DNA of 64,000 nt from assembly GCA_946480695.1 (NCBI GenBank), contig CAMLKG010000012.1, positions 54,810 through 118,809 of the forward strand, in the 5' to 3' direction. Source of the DNA: an uncultured Cellvibrio sp. (GTDB lineage Bacteria > Pseudomonadota > Gammaproteobacteria > Pseudomonadales > Cellvibrionaceae). The notes under the pieces were generated by a model. That model was not told where the DNA came from and did no database searches. It worked only from the letters and a program-made list of their open reading frames with translations. Of this stretch, positions 19,756 through 29,819 are shown piece by piece; positions within the stretch are counted from its first letter, which is position 1, and the number at the start of each line of letters is the position of its first letter. The translations under genes and the position numbers were made by a program.

Positions 19756-20763
19756 ATGGAGACTAAAGCTGCGGCGTTGTTTGTTGGGTGTCCGTCTTTG
19801 TTGCGCAATTTGTTGTTGGTATGGGCGATTATCGAGACTCCGAATGCATTTGCCGAACGCAATTGGGTTTCCGCGAGTTGGGAAAACGATGCACTCACAG
19901 GGAAAGATGGTGGTGGCTACACCAATGGCATCTATTTATCCTGGGGGCAGCGCAATGAACCCGATGAGGAAAGGACCCAGCCTCCGTTGCTCACCTTGCC
20001 TCTGGCCTGGATGCTTGGGGAAAATCCTACCTACGCCTACAAGTTGCATTCCCTCGGGCAGGCGATGGTGACGCCCGAGGACATTACGAAAGAAATCCCC
20101 GATCCTGCCGATGCGCCCTATGCTGGCTTGCTATACCTGCGTTCCACCTATGTAGTGGTCAAGAATGATTTTTCCGATCATGTCGCGACTTTGGTGGGTT
20201 TGGTTGGTCCTTCTTCCCGCGCGGAACAGGTACAGAAATTTGTCCATAAATTAGTAGGCGCGAATCAACCCAGGGGGTGGGATTACCAACTGGACGATAA
20301 GTTTGTCTGGCAGGTACAACGTACGGCGGTTTGGCGTTTCTCCACGGGAGATGCGAGTGCCTTCGATGCGGTGTTATTGGCAGACCTGGCGGGCGGTAAC
20401 CTGGAATCGCGTGCCGGTGCAGGGCTATTCGTGCGGGCGGGAAGTGGTCTGGCGCGTAGCTATTCCACCATGGGGTTTTTATCCAGTCGTATCAGCGCCC
20501 CTGTCGCGGCGGCCGAAGGTTGGTACATGTATTTGGGTGGTACAGGAAATTATGTGCATAACCAAATCTTGGTTGATGGTAATGAATTTGGTGCAAGTGC
20601 TTCCGAAGGCCTGGAAAATTACCAATATTCATTGATGGCTGGTTTTACCTACGCATGGAGACGGGCGAGCGTCTGTTTTTCCTACCAGTCCGATACCGAT
20701 CCGAGTGAAAGCCGGACCGCGCGCAAAAATTTCGGTGCTATTACGTTGGCCTGGCAGCTTTAG
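19756..20763 (+). CDS. LpxR-like lipid A deacylase / DUF2219 outer-membrane protein
   Basis: Exported beta-barrel protein of about 335 residues. The ATG at 19756 has AAGGGA ten bases upstream and yields a signal peptide ending NAFA near residue 33. A further upstream TTG start would spoil the signal. The mature N-terminus WVSASWENDALTGKDGGGYTNGIYLSWGQ is the LpxR (DUF2219) hallmark, with Asn, Asp and Gly-Tyr-Thr-Asn residues around the calcium and active site. LpxR removes the 3'-acyloxyacyl chain of lipid A, altering envelope recognition. A terminator separates it from the upstream reductase. Catalysis is inferred from family only. Confidence 0.85.
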   Translation: METKAAALFVGCPSLLRNLLLVWAIIETPNAFAERNWVSASWENDALTGKDGGGYTNGIYLSWGQRNEPDEERTQPPLLTLPLAWMLGENPTYAYKLHSLGQAMVTPEDITKEIPDPADAPYAGLLYLRSTYVVVKNDFSDHVATLVGLVGPSSRAEQVQKFVHKLVGANQPRGWDYQLDDKFVWQVQRTAVWRFSTGDASAFDAVLLADLAGGNLESRAGAGLFVRAGSGLARSYSTMGFLSSRISAPVAAAEGWYMYLGGTGNYVHNQILVDGNEFGASASEGLENYQYSLMAGFTYAWRRASVCFSYQSDTDPSESRTARKNFGAITLAWQL

Positions 20764-20820
20764 TTAGCTTGATTTAATTCAAGGTTGCCTCCCTTCCAGC
20801 GGCTCCCCTATACTCACCGA

Positions 20821-20894
20821 CCCGCACAATCGTAGGTGTGGGCTCCAGATATTTTTATTCATTTTTTAATCATGTGACCTTTCGTAGGGGTCAC
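20821..20894 (+). promoter_or_regulatory. thrS translational operator with two tRNA-Thr anticodon-arm mimics
   Basis: Hairpin A: CCCGCAC (20821-20827) pairs with GTGTGGG (20836-20842), loop AATCGTAG. Hairpin B: GTGACC (20874-20879) pairs with GGTCAC (20889-20894), loop TTTCGTAGG. Both loops show UCGUAG, that is U33, the CGU anticodon of tRNA-Thr, then A37. They are separated by a 31-base AT-rich unpaired stretch. This is the layout of the E. coli thrS operator (domains 4, 3, 2), where ThrRS dimer binding blocks ribosome entry. Hairpin B ends 19 bases before the start codon. Confidence 0.72.
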
Positions 20895-20913
20895 CACTGA
20901 CCAAGGATTTATC

Positions 20914-22839
20914 ATGCCTGTTATTACTCTTCCCGACGGTTCCCAACGCGTTTTCGAAAATCCCGTAACTGTTTACGACGTAGCTGCTTCTATTGGCGCC
21001 GGCCTGGCAAAAGCAACGCTCGGGGGCCGTGTGAATGGCCAGCGTGTGGACGCCCGTGACTTGATTACTGAAAATGCGGAACTGGTGATCTTCACGCCGA
21101 AAGATGAAGACGGTTTGGAAATTATCCGCCATTCGTGCGCGCATTTGCTCGGCCATGCCATCAAGCAATTATTTCCCGATGTGAAAATGGCCATAGGCCC
21201 AACCATCGAAAACGGCTTTTATTACGACATTGACCTGGAGCAGAAGCTGACTGACGAGGATATCGCACGCCTGGAAGCTCGCATGTTGGAGCTGGCTAAA
21301 ACCGAATATGACGTGGTGAAGAAGAAAGTGTCATGGCAAGAGGCTTACGATGTTTTTGCCGCGCGCGGCGAGAATTACAAGCTGGAAATCCTGGATCGCG
21401 ATGTACCGAAGGATGCAACTCCGGGTTTGTACCATCATGAAGAATATATCGACATGTGTCGTGGCCCTCATGTGCCTAACATGCGTTTTTGCTTGAATTT
21501 TAAATTGATGCGTGTATCCGGCGCTTACTGGCGCGGCGACTCCAACAATAAAATGTTGCAGCGTATTTACGGCACGGCGTTCGCGGATGCCAAGCAACTC
21601 AAAGCCTATTTGAATTTGCTGGAGGAAGCAGCAAAACGCGATCATCGCAAGCTGGCGAAAAAATTTGATTTGTTCCATTTGCAGGACGAAGCGCCGGGCA
21701 TGGTGTTTTGGCATCCCAAAGGCTGGACCCTGTGGCAACAGATCGAACAATACATGCGCGCCAAGCAAATTGAATGGGGGTACCAGGAAGTAAAAACCCC
21801 GCTGATCATGGATCGCACCCTGTGGGAGAAATCCGGTCACTGGGAAAATTACCGCGAAAATATGTTTACCACCGAATCGGAAAAGCGCGATTTTGCCGTC
21901 AAGCCGATGAATTGCCCAGGCCATATCCAGATTTTTAACCATGGATTGCGTTCGCACAAAGATTTGCCGCTGCGCCTTGCGGAATTCGGTTCCTGCCATC
22001 GCAACGAGGCTTCAGGTGCGCTGCATGGCATTATGCGCGTCCGTGGTTTTGTGCAGGACGATGCCCACATCTTCTGTACCGAGGATATGGTGGTGGAAGA
22101 GGTTTCTTCGTTTAACCAGATGCTCAAATCCGTTTATGACGACTTCGGTTTTACCGACATCGCTGTAAAACTTTCCCTGCGCCCTGAAAAATATGCCGGT
22201 ACTTTGGAAACCTGGAATAAAGCGGAGGAAGGGCTGCGCACAGCATTGAGCGCGGCGGGGCTGGAGTGGGAGGAGCTTCCAGGCGAAGGCGCTTTCTATG
22301 GCCCGAAAATTGAATACCAGATCAAGGACGCGCTGGGCCGCTCCTGGCAATGCGGAACTATCCAACTGGACTATGTATTGCCCGAGCGCCTGGATGCGGA
22401 ATATGTGGCGGAAGACAATGTGCGTAAACGCCCGGTTATGCTTCATCGCGCCATACTCGGTTCCTTCGAGCGCTTCCTCGGTATCCTGATCGAGCACTAT
22501 GAGGGTTCCTTCCCGGTGTGGCTGGCCCCGGCCCAGGTTGCGGTCATGAACATCACCGATAACCAGGCCGATTACGTCAGATTGGTCGAAAAAACCTTAC
22601 GCGATAAAGGCATCCGTGTAATTCCGGACTTGAGAAACGAGAAGATCGGCTTTAAAATCCGCGAGCACACAATTCAGCGGGTACCCTACCTGCTCGTCGT
22701 TGGCGATAAAGAGGTTGAAAATCAATCACTTGCAGTTCGCACAAGGGACGGACAAGATTTGGGTGTAATGACTCTGGAAGCTTTCATCGCGCACTTGACC
22801 GCCGATATAGCGCGTCGAGGCAGAAATATTTCTGCCTGA
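20914..22839 (+). CDS. thrS: Threonyl-tRNA synthetase
   Basis: Charges tRNA-Thr with threonine and edits mischarged serine. It has 641 residues (E. coli 642). The N-terminal TGS domain (about 1-60) is followed by the editing domain with [16 protein letters not shown] (HxxxH) and a distal CRGPHVP. The class II catalytic core has [10 protein letters not shown], where Cys helps bind zinc, motif 2 [22 protein letters not shown], and motif 3 near [11 protein letters not shown]. The C-terminal anticodon-binding domain contains [32 protein letters not shown]. The ATG start has AAGGA upstream. It is first in the thrS-infC-rpmI-rplT block and probably autoregulated through the leader hairpins. Confidence 0.98.
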   Translation: MPVITLPDGSQRVFENPVTVYDVAASIGAGLAKATLGGRVNGQRVDARDLITENAELVIFTPKDEDGLEIIRHSCAHLLGHAIKQLFPDVKMAIGPTIENGFYYDIDLEQKLTDEDIARLEARMLELAKTEYDVVKKKVSWQEAYDVFAARGENYKLEILDRDVPKDATPGLYHHEEYIDMCRGPHVPNMRFCLNFKLMRVSGAYWRGDSNNKMLQRIYGTAFADAKQLKAYLNLLEEAAKRDHRKLAKKFDLFHLQDEAPGMVFWHPKGWTLWQQIEQYMRAKQIEWGYQEVKTPLIMDRTLWEKSGHWENYRENMFTTESEKRDFAVKPMNCPGHIQIFNHGLRSHKDLPLRLAEFGSCHRNEASGALHGIMRVRGFVQDDAHIFCTEDMVVEEVSSFNQMLKSVYDDFGFTDIAVKLSLRPEKYAGTLETWNKAEEGLRTALSAAGLEWEELPGEGAFYGPKIEYQIKDALGRSWQCGTIQLDYVLPERLDAEYVAEDNVRKRPVMLHRAILGSFERFLGILIEHYEGSFPVWLAPAQVAVMNITDNQADYVRLVEKTLRDKGIRVIPDLRNEKIGFKIREHTIQRVPYLLVVGDKEVENQSLAVRTRDGQDLGVMTLEAFIAHLTADIARRGRNISA

Positions 22840-22911
22840 AAACGGGTTTTGGGACCCGAACGCGCAAAAGTGAGAAAGATTCGTTCCTATTAATTATTTG
22901 GAGATACAACT

Positions 22912-23460
22912 ATCAAACGAGATAACGCTCCCGCGGCCAAAGGCAATTCTAAAAAAGCGCGGATCAACGATCAGATCGAAGCCAAACAGGTTCGTTTAAT
23001 TAATGCCGAAGGTGAACAGGTTGGTATTGTTCCCCTGAGTGAAGCCCTGGCGCAAGCCCAGGCGGCGACGCTGGATTTGGTGGAGATCGTTGCTGATAGC
23101 GATCCAATAGTCTGCAAGATTATGGATTACGGCAAACATCTGTTTGAGATCAAGAAGACCAAAGCCGCTGCCAAGAAAAAACAAAAGCAGCAGCAAATTA
23201 AAGAAATGAAATTTCGCCCAGGGACGGAGGAAGCGGATTATCAGGTGAAATTGAAAGCCTTGATTCGCTTCCTTGAGCATGGGGACAAGGCCAAGGTAAC
23301 CTTAAAGTTCCGTGGCCGCGAGCTTGCGCATCAGGAGTTGGGGATGGAAATGATGCAACGCATCGAAACCGACCTGGCTGAGATGGGCGCCGTAGAGCAG
23401 GCTGCCAAAATGGAAGGTAAGCAGCTCACCATGGTGCTCGCCCCCAAAAAGAGAAAATAG
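22912..23460 (+). CDS. infC: Translation initiation factor IF-3, ATC start
   Basis: Binds the 30S subunit, keeps 50S off and proofreads the start codon. The frame contains no ATG/GTG/TTG before the middle of the gene (base 23077), yet reads as IF-3 from an ATC at 22912: [20 protein letters not shown] matches the IF-3 N-terminus. A GGAG lies at 22900-22903, eight bases upstream. That gives 182 residues (E. coli 180). The C-terminal domain shows [14 protein letters not shown] and [13 protein letters not shown] rare start codon (AUU in E. coli) lets IF-3 repress its own mRNA by start-codon proofreading; the ATC here should work likewise. Confidence 0.95.
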   Translation: MKRDNAPAAKGNSKKARINDQIEAKQVRLINAEGEQVGIVPLSEALAQAQAATLDLVEIVADSDPIVCKIMDYGKHLFEIKKTKAAAKKKQKQQQIKEMKFRPGTEEADYQVKLKALIRFLEHGDKAKVTLKFRGRELAHQELGMEMMQRIETDLAEMGAVEQAAKMEGKQLTMVLAPKKRK

Positions 23461-23521
23461 TCGGGCTTTTAGCTGCCTTGATTATTTATATTACTTACTT
23501 AAATGTGTGGAGTTTTATCAC

Positions 23522-23719
23522 ATGGCAACCAAAGCTAAAGTACACAGTGGCGCGTCAAAGCGCTTCAAAAAGACTGGCGCGGGCTTTAAGTTCAAGCACG
23601 CTAACAAAAGCCACATCCTGACCAAAATGACCACCAAACGTAAACGTCAGTTGCGCGGCACCAGCATTGTTGATGCTGTTGACGTACCACGCGTAAAACG
23701 TTTGTTCCGTGCTAACTAA
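23522..23719 (+). CDS. rpmI: 50S ribosomal protein L35
   Basis: 65-residue basic protein of the large subunit. The sequence [19 protein letters not shown] is the L35 N-terminus, and [18 protein letters not shown] is its conserved middle. The ATG at 23522 has GTGGAG about 12 bases upstream. It lies between infC and rplT, as in most bacteria, where L20 can repress rpmI-rplT translation. I did not find a clear L20-binding pseudoknot in the 61-base spacer after infC. Confidence 0.97.
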   Translation: MATKAKVHSGASKRFKKTGAGFKFKHANKSHILTKMTTKRKRQLRGTSIVDAVDVPRVKRLFRAN

Positions 23720-23754
23720 TTAGCGCTTTTTGAGAATTTTGAGAGGATTGAATT

Positions 23755-24114
23755 ATGGCCCGTGTTAAGCGTGGTGTAGAGGCGCGTCGTCGTCACAAGA
23801 AAGTTTTAAAAGCGGCTAAAGGTTACTACGGTGCACGTTCACGCGTATTCCGAGTTGCCAAGCAAGCGGTTATCAAAGCCGGTCAATACGCCTACCGCGA
23901 TCGTCGCGTTAAAAAGCGTAATTTCCGCGCTCTGTGGATTACTCGTATCAATGCCCAATCCCGTGCTGAAGGTTTGACCTACAGCCAATTGATTGCCGGC
24001 TTGAAAAAGGCGAGCATCGTTCTTGATCGTCGTGTACTGGCCGACCTGGCGGTATATGACAAAGCGGCTTTTGCTGCTGTTGTTGCGAAGGCTAAATCAG
24101 CTCTGGCTGCTTAA
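23755..24114 (+). CDS. rplT: 50S ribosomal protein L20
   Basis: 119-residue RNA-binding protein needed early in 50S assembly. It opens [19 protein letters not shown], the extended basic tail, followed by [17 protein letters not shown] and [19 protein letters not shown], all standard for L20. AGAGG precedes the ATG. It follows rpmI by 35 bases and ends with a terminator 44 bases later that separates it from pheS. Confidence 0.98.
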   Translation: MARVKRGVEARRRHKKVLKAAKGYYGARSRVFRVAKQAVIKAGQYAYRDRRVKKRNFRALWITRINAQSRAEGLTYSQLIAGLKKASIVLDRRVLADLAVYDKAAFAAVVAKAKSALAA

Positions 24115-24158
24115 TCGTCCAACAACCGGAAACCCGCTAGGTTTCTGTGAACGCGATG

Positions 24159-24191
24159 AAAGGGGAGGGGCTTTGGTTCCTCCCCTTTTTT
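24159..24191 (+). terminator. Terminator between rplT and pheS
   Basis: Stem AAAGGGGAGG (24159-24168) pairs with CCTCCCCTTT (24179-24188), followed by more Ts. A smaller hairpin GAAACC-cgcta-GGTTTC lies just upstream (24129-24145). It may be an intrinsic terminator with partial read-through into pheST. Confidence 0.82.
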
Positions 24192-24247
24192 ATGGTGTTA
24201 ATTTGGCGTTGCACACCCTAATCAGATTTGATTGTTAACAATATTAA

Positions 24248-25273
<1,026 letters not shown>

Positions 25274-25407
25274 TGCAGGTTGGGCCGGGTTGCGGAGGCG
25301 GTTCGCCCAACGAAAAAGTTTCACTCTATATACAGCGTTATAGCAACGGTTATTGTTGGGCATTGCTGCCATACGTGGCCCGGCCCAAACTACGGAACGA
25401 ATGAATT

Positions 25408-27777
25408 ATGAAAATCAGTGAATCCTGGTTGCGTGAATGGGTTAATCCGGAAATAGGCACCGACGAGTTAGTCGCCCAGCTTACTATGGCGGGTTTGGAG
25501 GTGGATGCCGTTGAATCCGTCGCAGGCGAGTTCAGCGGCGTGATCGTGGGCGAAATTGTCGGCTGTGAACAGCATCCCGATGCCGACAAATTGCGCGTGT
25601 GCCAAGTGGCTGGCCTTGAAGGCTTATCACAAGTTGTCTGTGGTGCACCCAACGCGCGCGTGGGCATCAAGGTTCCGTTTGCAACTATCGGTGCAAAGTT
25701 ACCTGAGTTCGACATAAAAAAAGCCAAGCTGCGCGGTGTTGAATCCTTTGGCATGCTCTGCGGCCAAACGGAGTTAAAGGCGGGCGACGACGATTCCGGC
25801 GTATGGGAATTGCCTGTAGATGCTCCGGTGGGAGCAGATTTGCGCGATTACCTTAACCTTAACGACAAATTGATCGAAGTGGATTTAACGCCCAATCGTA
25901 GCGATTGCCTGAGCGTAAAAGGCATTGCACGTGAAGTAGGTGTTTTGAATCGTGTACCGGTAAATACGCCTGCAATCGCACCAGTGCCGGCTGCTATCAC
26001 CGATACATTTCCGGTTCATTTGGAAGCTGGCCATGCCTGTAGCCGTTACGTCGGCCGTGTAATTCGCAATATTGATATTGCTCGTCCAAGCCCGAAGTGG
26101 TTGCAAGATAAACTGGTTCGCTCCGGTTTACGCAGCATTGATGCAGTTGTCGATGTGACCAACTATGTATTGCTCGAATTGGGGCAGCCAATGCATGCGT
26201 TCGACTTGTCCAGGTTGAAAGGTGCAATCCATGTGCGTATGGCGCGCCAGGGTGAAGGCGTGGTGCTGCTGGATGGCCAGGAAGTGAACCTCAATGCGGA
26301 CACCATGGTTATCGCGGACGAGGAAAGGGTATTGGCGATTGCCGGCGTAATGGGGGGTAAAGCTAGCGCTGTATCCGCCCATTCGCGCGATATTTTCCTC
26401 GAGAGTGCATTCTTTAATCCTTTGGCGATTGCCGGACGTGCACGCTCCTATGGCCTGCATACTGATTCCTCCCATCGTTTTGAGCGCGGTGTTGATTACG
26501 ACCTGCAGGTGGAAGCGATTGAGCGTGCAACGCAGTTGTTGCTGGACATTGTCGGTGGTGAAGCTGGCCCGCTGGTGCATGTCAGGAATGAGCACATACC
26601 GCAAGGGCGCGAAGTGACCCTGCGCAAGGCCCGTATTGTGAGCGGCCTAAGCCTGGAAATGGCGGATGGCGAAGTGGTCGATATCCTTTCGCGCCTGGGC
26701 CTTAAATTACTATCCCAATCGGTAGATGGTTGGACATTTGCCGTTCCGAGCTACCGTTTTGATATATCCATTGAGGCGGATTTACTGGAGGAGCTCGCGC
26801 GCGTATACGGCTACAACCGTTTACCTACGCGGAGCCTGGCAACGCCTTTGCACATTGAGCCGCATCCCGAGGCGAAAATGGGGCTGCCGGCGTTGCGCAA
26901 GCAATTGATTGCCCGTGGTTACCAGGAGGCCATCACTTACAGTTTTATCGAGCCCAGGTTGTCTACCTTGTTTGATCCGGAGGTTGAGCCGGTAATTTTG
27001 CGCAATCCCATCAGCGCCGATATGGCTGCAATGCGTACCAGCTTGATTCCCGGTTTGGTTAGTGTGCTGTGCCATAATCTCAATCGACAGCAAAACCGTG
27101 TGCGTTTGTTTGAATCGGGTTTACGTTTTGTACCCCAGCCCACCGGTTTGAAACAGGAACCTATGCTCGCGGGTTTGATTTACGGTAGCCGTACCCCGGA
27201 GTCCTGGGCTAATACTGCAGAACTGGCGGATTTCTATGACCTGAAAGGTGACCTTGAATCCTTATTGGCGCTGTCCGGCGATAAGGGTTCGTTCTCCTTC
27301 GCTCCTGAATCCAACCCCGCTTTGCATCCCGGCCAAACAGCTGCGGTGTATCGCAATGGCGAATGGCAGGGGGTTATAGGTGCATTACATCCCAGTATCC
27401 AGCAACATCTGGATATTCCCCAGGCGGTATACCTATTTGAAATCCGCCTGGAGGCGCTCCTGGAAGCACGCATTCCGGCGTTTAACTCATTGTCCAGGTT
27501 TCCTGAAGTCAGACGCGACCTGGCCTTGTTAGTGGACCGTGATCTGGCGGCCGACAAGTTGCTGGCGGCGGTGAGAAGCCAGGCTGGGGAACATCTCGCA
27601 GACTTAAAGGTCTTTGACGTGTATATGGGCAAAGGCATTGATCCACATAGAAAAAGTGTTGCGATGGGGTTGACCTTTCAGCATCCATCACGCACTCTTA
27701 ATGAAGATGAGATCAACGCCTCCATAGATTCGATTGTTCAGTATCTAGGAGCGAATTTTTCCGCCACCCTCAGATAG
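25408..27777 (+). CDS. pheT: Phenylalanyl-tRNA synthetase beta subunit
   Basis: Structural and editing subunit of PheRS, 789 residues (E. coli 795). It begins MKISESWLREWVNPEI. The tRNA-binding OB domain is near 40-150 (VGEIVGCEQHPDADKLRVCQV). B3/B4 editing domains follow (VVDVTNYVLLELGQPMHAFD, SHRFERGVD). B5 follows (RLGL...DGWTFAVPSYRFDISIEADLLEELARVYGYN), and the C-terminal ferredoxin-like anticodon domain has FPEVRRDLALLVD. It is linked to ihfA by a 12-base gap, the usual pheT-ihfA arrangement. Confidence 0.98.
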   Translation: MKISESWLREWVNPEIGTDELVAQLTMAGLEVDAVESVAGEFSGVIVGEIVGCEQHPDADKLRVCQVAGLEGLSQVVCGAPNARVGIKVPFATIGAKLPEFDIKKAKLRGVESFGMLCGQTELKAGDDDSGVWELPVDAPVGADLRDYLNLNDKLIEVDLTPNRSDCLSVKGIAREVGVLNRVPVNTPAIAPVPAAITDTFPVHLEAGHACSRYVGRVIRNIDIARPSPKWLQDKLVRSGLRSIDAVVDVTNYVLLELGQPMHAFDLSRLKGAIHVRMARQGEGVVLLDGQEVNLNADTMVIADEERVLAIAGVMGGKASAVSAHSRDIFLESAFFNPLAIAGRARSYGLHTDSSHRFERGVDYDLQVEAIERATQLLLDIVGGEAGPLVHVRNEHIPQGREVTLRKARIVSGLSLEMADGEVVDILSRLGLKLLSQSVDGWTFAVPSYRFDISIEADLLEELARVYGYNRLPTRSLATPLHIEPHPEAKMGLPALRKQLIARGYQEAITYSFIEPRLSTLFDPEVEPVILRNPISADMAAMRTSLIPGLVSVLCHNLNRQQNRVRLFESGLRFVPQPTGLKQEPMLAGLIYGSRTPESWANTAELADFYDLKGDLESLLALSGDKGSFSFAPESNPALHPGQTAAVYRNGEWQGVIGALHPSIQQHLDIPQAVYLFEIRLEALLEARIPAFNSLSRFPEVRRDLALLVDRDLAADKLLAAVRSQAGEHLADLKVFDVYMGKGIDPHRKSVAMGLTFQHPSRTLNEDEINASIDSIVQYLGANFSATLR

Positions 27778-27789
27778 GGAATAATAATT

Positions 27790-28098
27790 ATGTCGGACGG
27801 TGCTCTGACCAAAGCAGACTTGGCCGAGAAACTTTACGAGGATCTTGGCCTCAATAAACGTGAAGCGAAAGAGCTGGTAGAGCTTTTCTTTGAAGAGATC
27901 CGCCATGCTTTGGAAAATAACGAACAGGTCAAATTATCTGGCTTTGGTAACTTTGAGTTACGTGATAAAAGCCAGCGTCCGGGGCGGAATCCCAAAACGG
28001 GTGAAGAAATTCCCATCAGTGCCCGTCGCGTGGTTACGTTCCGTCCAGGACAAAAACTTAAGGCACGAGTAGAAGCTTATGTTGGAACCGAGTCATAA
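27790..28098 (+). CDS. ihfA: Integration host factor alpha subunit
   Basis: DNA-bending protein that pairs with IhfB. It has 102 residues (E. coli 99). It opens [29 protein letters not shown], and the DNA-intercalating beta arm is [31 protein letters not shown] with the key Pro-containing tip. Its last 20 bases overlap the start of the MerR-like gene, indicating translational coupling. Confidence 0.97.
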   Translation: MSDGALTKADLAEKLYEDLGLNKREAKELVELFFEEIRHALENNEQVKLSGFGNFELRDKSQRPGRNPKTGEEIPISARRVVTFRPGQKLKARVEAYVGTES

Positions 28099-28438
28099 CG
28101 ACGAACTTCCCGTAATTCCCGGAAAGCGCTATTTCACTATTGGTGAAGTCAGCGAATTATGCGCGGTCAAACCGCATGTATTGCGTTATTGGGAACAGGA
28201 ATTTCCGCAACTGAAGCCGGTAAAACGTCGCGGTAACCGCCGTTATTACCAGCGCCAGGATGTATTGACGATCCGTCAAATTCGTAGCCTTTTATACGAT
28301 CAGGGATTCACCATCGGCGGCGCTCGACTGCAAATGGCAAACGATACGCATCAATCTGATTCCGGCCAGTTAAATCAACTTGTGGTCCGTATGATCGATG
28401 ACCTTGAGCATCTACTGGATCTGTTAAAAATCAAATAA
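28079..28438 (+). CDS. MerR-family transcriptional regulator downstream of ihfA
   Basis: 119-residue regulator with an N-terminal winged helix: [49 protein letters not shown] short dimerisation helix at the C-terminus ([15 protein letters not shown]) follows. It has no effector-binding domain and no cysteine cluster, so it is not a metal sensor of the classical type. The same gene sits after ihfA in Pseudomonas and many relatives; its regulon is not known to me. It overlaps ihfA by 20 bases. Confidence 0.93.
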   Translation: MLEPSHNDELPVIPGKRYFTIGEVSELCAVKPHVLRYWEQEFPQLKPVKRRGNRRYYQRQDVLTIRQIRSLLYDQGFTIGGARLQMANDTHQSDSGQLNQLVVRMIDDLEHLLDLLKIK

Positions 28439-28513
28439 ATCGGTGGCAATTGATCTGTATTCATGCGGATTGGTTGCTACTTGATCCAGGTAAATTAAAT
28501 CTTGAATCTCTGA

Positions 28514-28541
28514 TTGCATTAGCAATAAATTAAGGTATTAT
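28514..28541 (+). promoter_or_regulatory. Sigma-70 promoter of tRNA-Pro
   Basis: TTGCAT (28514-28519) and TATTAT (28536-28541) are separated by 16 bases, with a GC-rich segment (GCCGATCCC) downstream. That discriminator fits stringent control of stable RNA. It lies 44 bases before the tRNA. Confidence 0.7.
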
Positions 28542-28585
28542 GCCGATCCCTCTCGATACTGGCTCTGCCAGTTCGTAAAACATAT

Positions 28586-28662
28586 CGGAGCGTAGCGCAG
28601 CCAGGTAGCGCACCATACTGGGGGTGTGGGGGTCGTGGGTTCAAATCCCGCCGTTCCGACCA
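28586..28662 (+). tRNA. tRNA-Pro (anticodon GGG)
   Basis: 77-base cloverleaf. The acceptor stem CGGAGCG pairs with CGTTCCG, and the D stem is GCGC/GCGC. The anticodon arm CCATA-CTGGGGG-TGTGG places GGG at 34-36 with T33. The T arm is GTGGG-TTCAAAT-CCCGC, and ACCA is encoded at the end. It is a single-gene transcript with its own promoter and terminator, located after ihfA-merR as in related gammaproteobacteria. Confidence 0.97.
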
Positions 28663-28668
28663 AAATTT

Positions 28669-28696
28669 AAAAAGCCGCATTCTTGCGGCTTTTTTA
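28669..28696 (+). terminator. Terminator of tRNA-Pro
   Basis: Stem AAAAAGCCGCA / TGCGGCTTTTT with loop TTCT, starting seven bases after the CCA end. Confidence 0.9.
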
Positions 28697-28766
28697 TTGC
28701 CTGCTTTTTAATTCCGATACTGGGTTAATCAATCATTCCCTTGGAGCCGGGCGGGCATCCCTGAAG

Positions 28767-29819
28767 TTATTGCAGCTTCTTTTCCAGCTTTATTGTGTTT
28801 CCGTCGGTTGAGTAATGGCCAGGCGATTTATTTTTTTCATTGTGTACACGCATTTTTTTTGCACGGCTTTCCAATGTTAAATAAATTACGAGTGCGATGG
28901 CCAATGGTATTAGAAAATAAATAATTCGATATCCGATCAGCGCCGCAAGGATTGTGCTTTTAGGAATTTGATGCTGCAACAGGGTAATAAAAATTGTTTC
29001 CAGTACACCAAGCCCAGCCGGAATATGGGTAATAACACCCGCAATACTACTGATAAGCAATATGCCTAATACAGTGGGATAGGCGACTTTCCCCTCCGGC
29101 AAGAGAATAAATATTAGCAATCCCATCAACAACCAATTCAGTGTTGCCAGCCCCGCTTGTGCAACTGCCAGATGAAAGTCAGGCAAGGTGATTTTATGAT
29201 GGAAAATATGCACCGAACGATGTTTTGCATATTTGCAGGCTAATAGATAAAAAATAGCAATAGCAAAAAAAACAGCACCGATTATTCGTAATGCGGTGGT
29301 ACCGATTTTCCAGTTATCAGGTAGCTCTACCAGCCCCGACAAAAAGATTAACCCGGCAACGATCAGGTAACCAAACCAATTGGTTATGACACAAATGGTG
29401 AATATCCTTGTGATAGTTGATATCTCTAATCCTAAACGGGAGTACAAGCGAAAGCGCAAAGCAATACCGCCAATCCAGGTGGATAGGTTTAAATTGAAGG
29501 CATAACAGACAATGCCGAGCGGAATAATGTGTTTTGCTGGTAGGGAATGGTTGGTGTATCGCTTTGCAATTAAATCGTAACTGGCAAAGGTAAAATAACT
29601 GCATGCTGCAATAGCCATCCCGATCAACAGGGTAGATCTTTTATAGGATGACAGCGCATCCTGGACTTCTTTCCATTCGATATGTTTGATCAGGGTAAAC
29701 AGTAAAACAGGAACAATAATAAAAAAGCAGAAAGCCAGTATACGTTTAAACCAAACTATCTTCTTATTACCGGATTTGTGGGTTGGCTTTTTGTGAAATG
29801 TATTACCGGATGCGGTCAT
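28767..29819 (-). CDS. YbhN-like integral membrane protein (UPF0104 / LPG synthase TM family)
   Basis: Polytopic inner-membrane protein of 350 residues, in the family of the membrane half of lysyl-phosphatidylglycerol synthase (flippase-like) without the catalytic half. About eight hydrophobic helices are visible, for example RILAFCFFIIVPVLLFTLI and TVLGILLISSIAGVITHIPAGLGVLE; the latter carries the conserved Pro-Ala-Gly-Leu-Gly family motif. Both termini are basic. Its ATG overlaps the cardiolipin synthase stop (ATGA). The order EEP-ClsB-YbhN equals ybhP-clsB-ybhN in E. coli. A role in phospholipid distribution is suspected from family and context, not shown. Confidence 0.9.
   Translation of the reverse strand: MTASGNTFHKKPTHKSGNKKIVWFKRILAFCFFIIVPVLLFTLIKHIEWKEVQDALSSYKRSTLLIGMAIAACSYFTFASYDLIAKRYTNHSLPAKHIIPLGIVCYAFNLNLSTWIGGIALRFRLYSRLGLEISTITRIFTICVITNWFGYLIVAGLIFLSGLVELPDNWKIGTTALRIIGAVFFAIAIFYLLACKYAKHRSVHIFHHKITLPDFHLAVAQAGLATLNWLLMGLLIFILLPEGKVAYPTVLGILLISSIAGVITHIPAGLGVLETIFITLLQHQIPKSTILAALIGYRIIYFLIPLAIALVIYLTLESRAKKMRVHNEKNKSPGHYSTDGNTIKLEKKLQ

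Noticed and set aside
24156..24221. Possible leader peptide (21 codons, three Phe) around the rplT-pheS hairpin, as a pheST attenuator
   Set aside because: No ribosome-binding site, only three scattered Phe codons, and no convincing antiterminator. The hairpin is simply explained as the rplT terminator.
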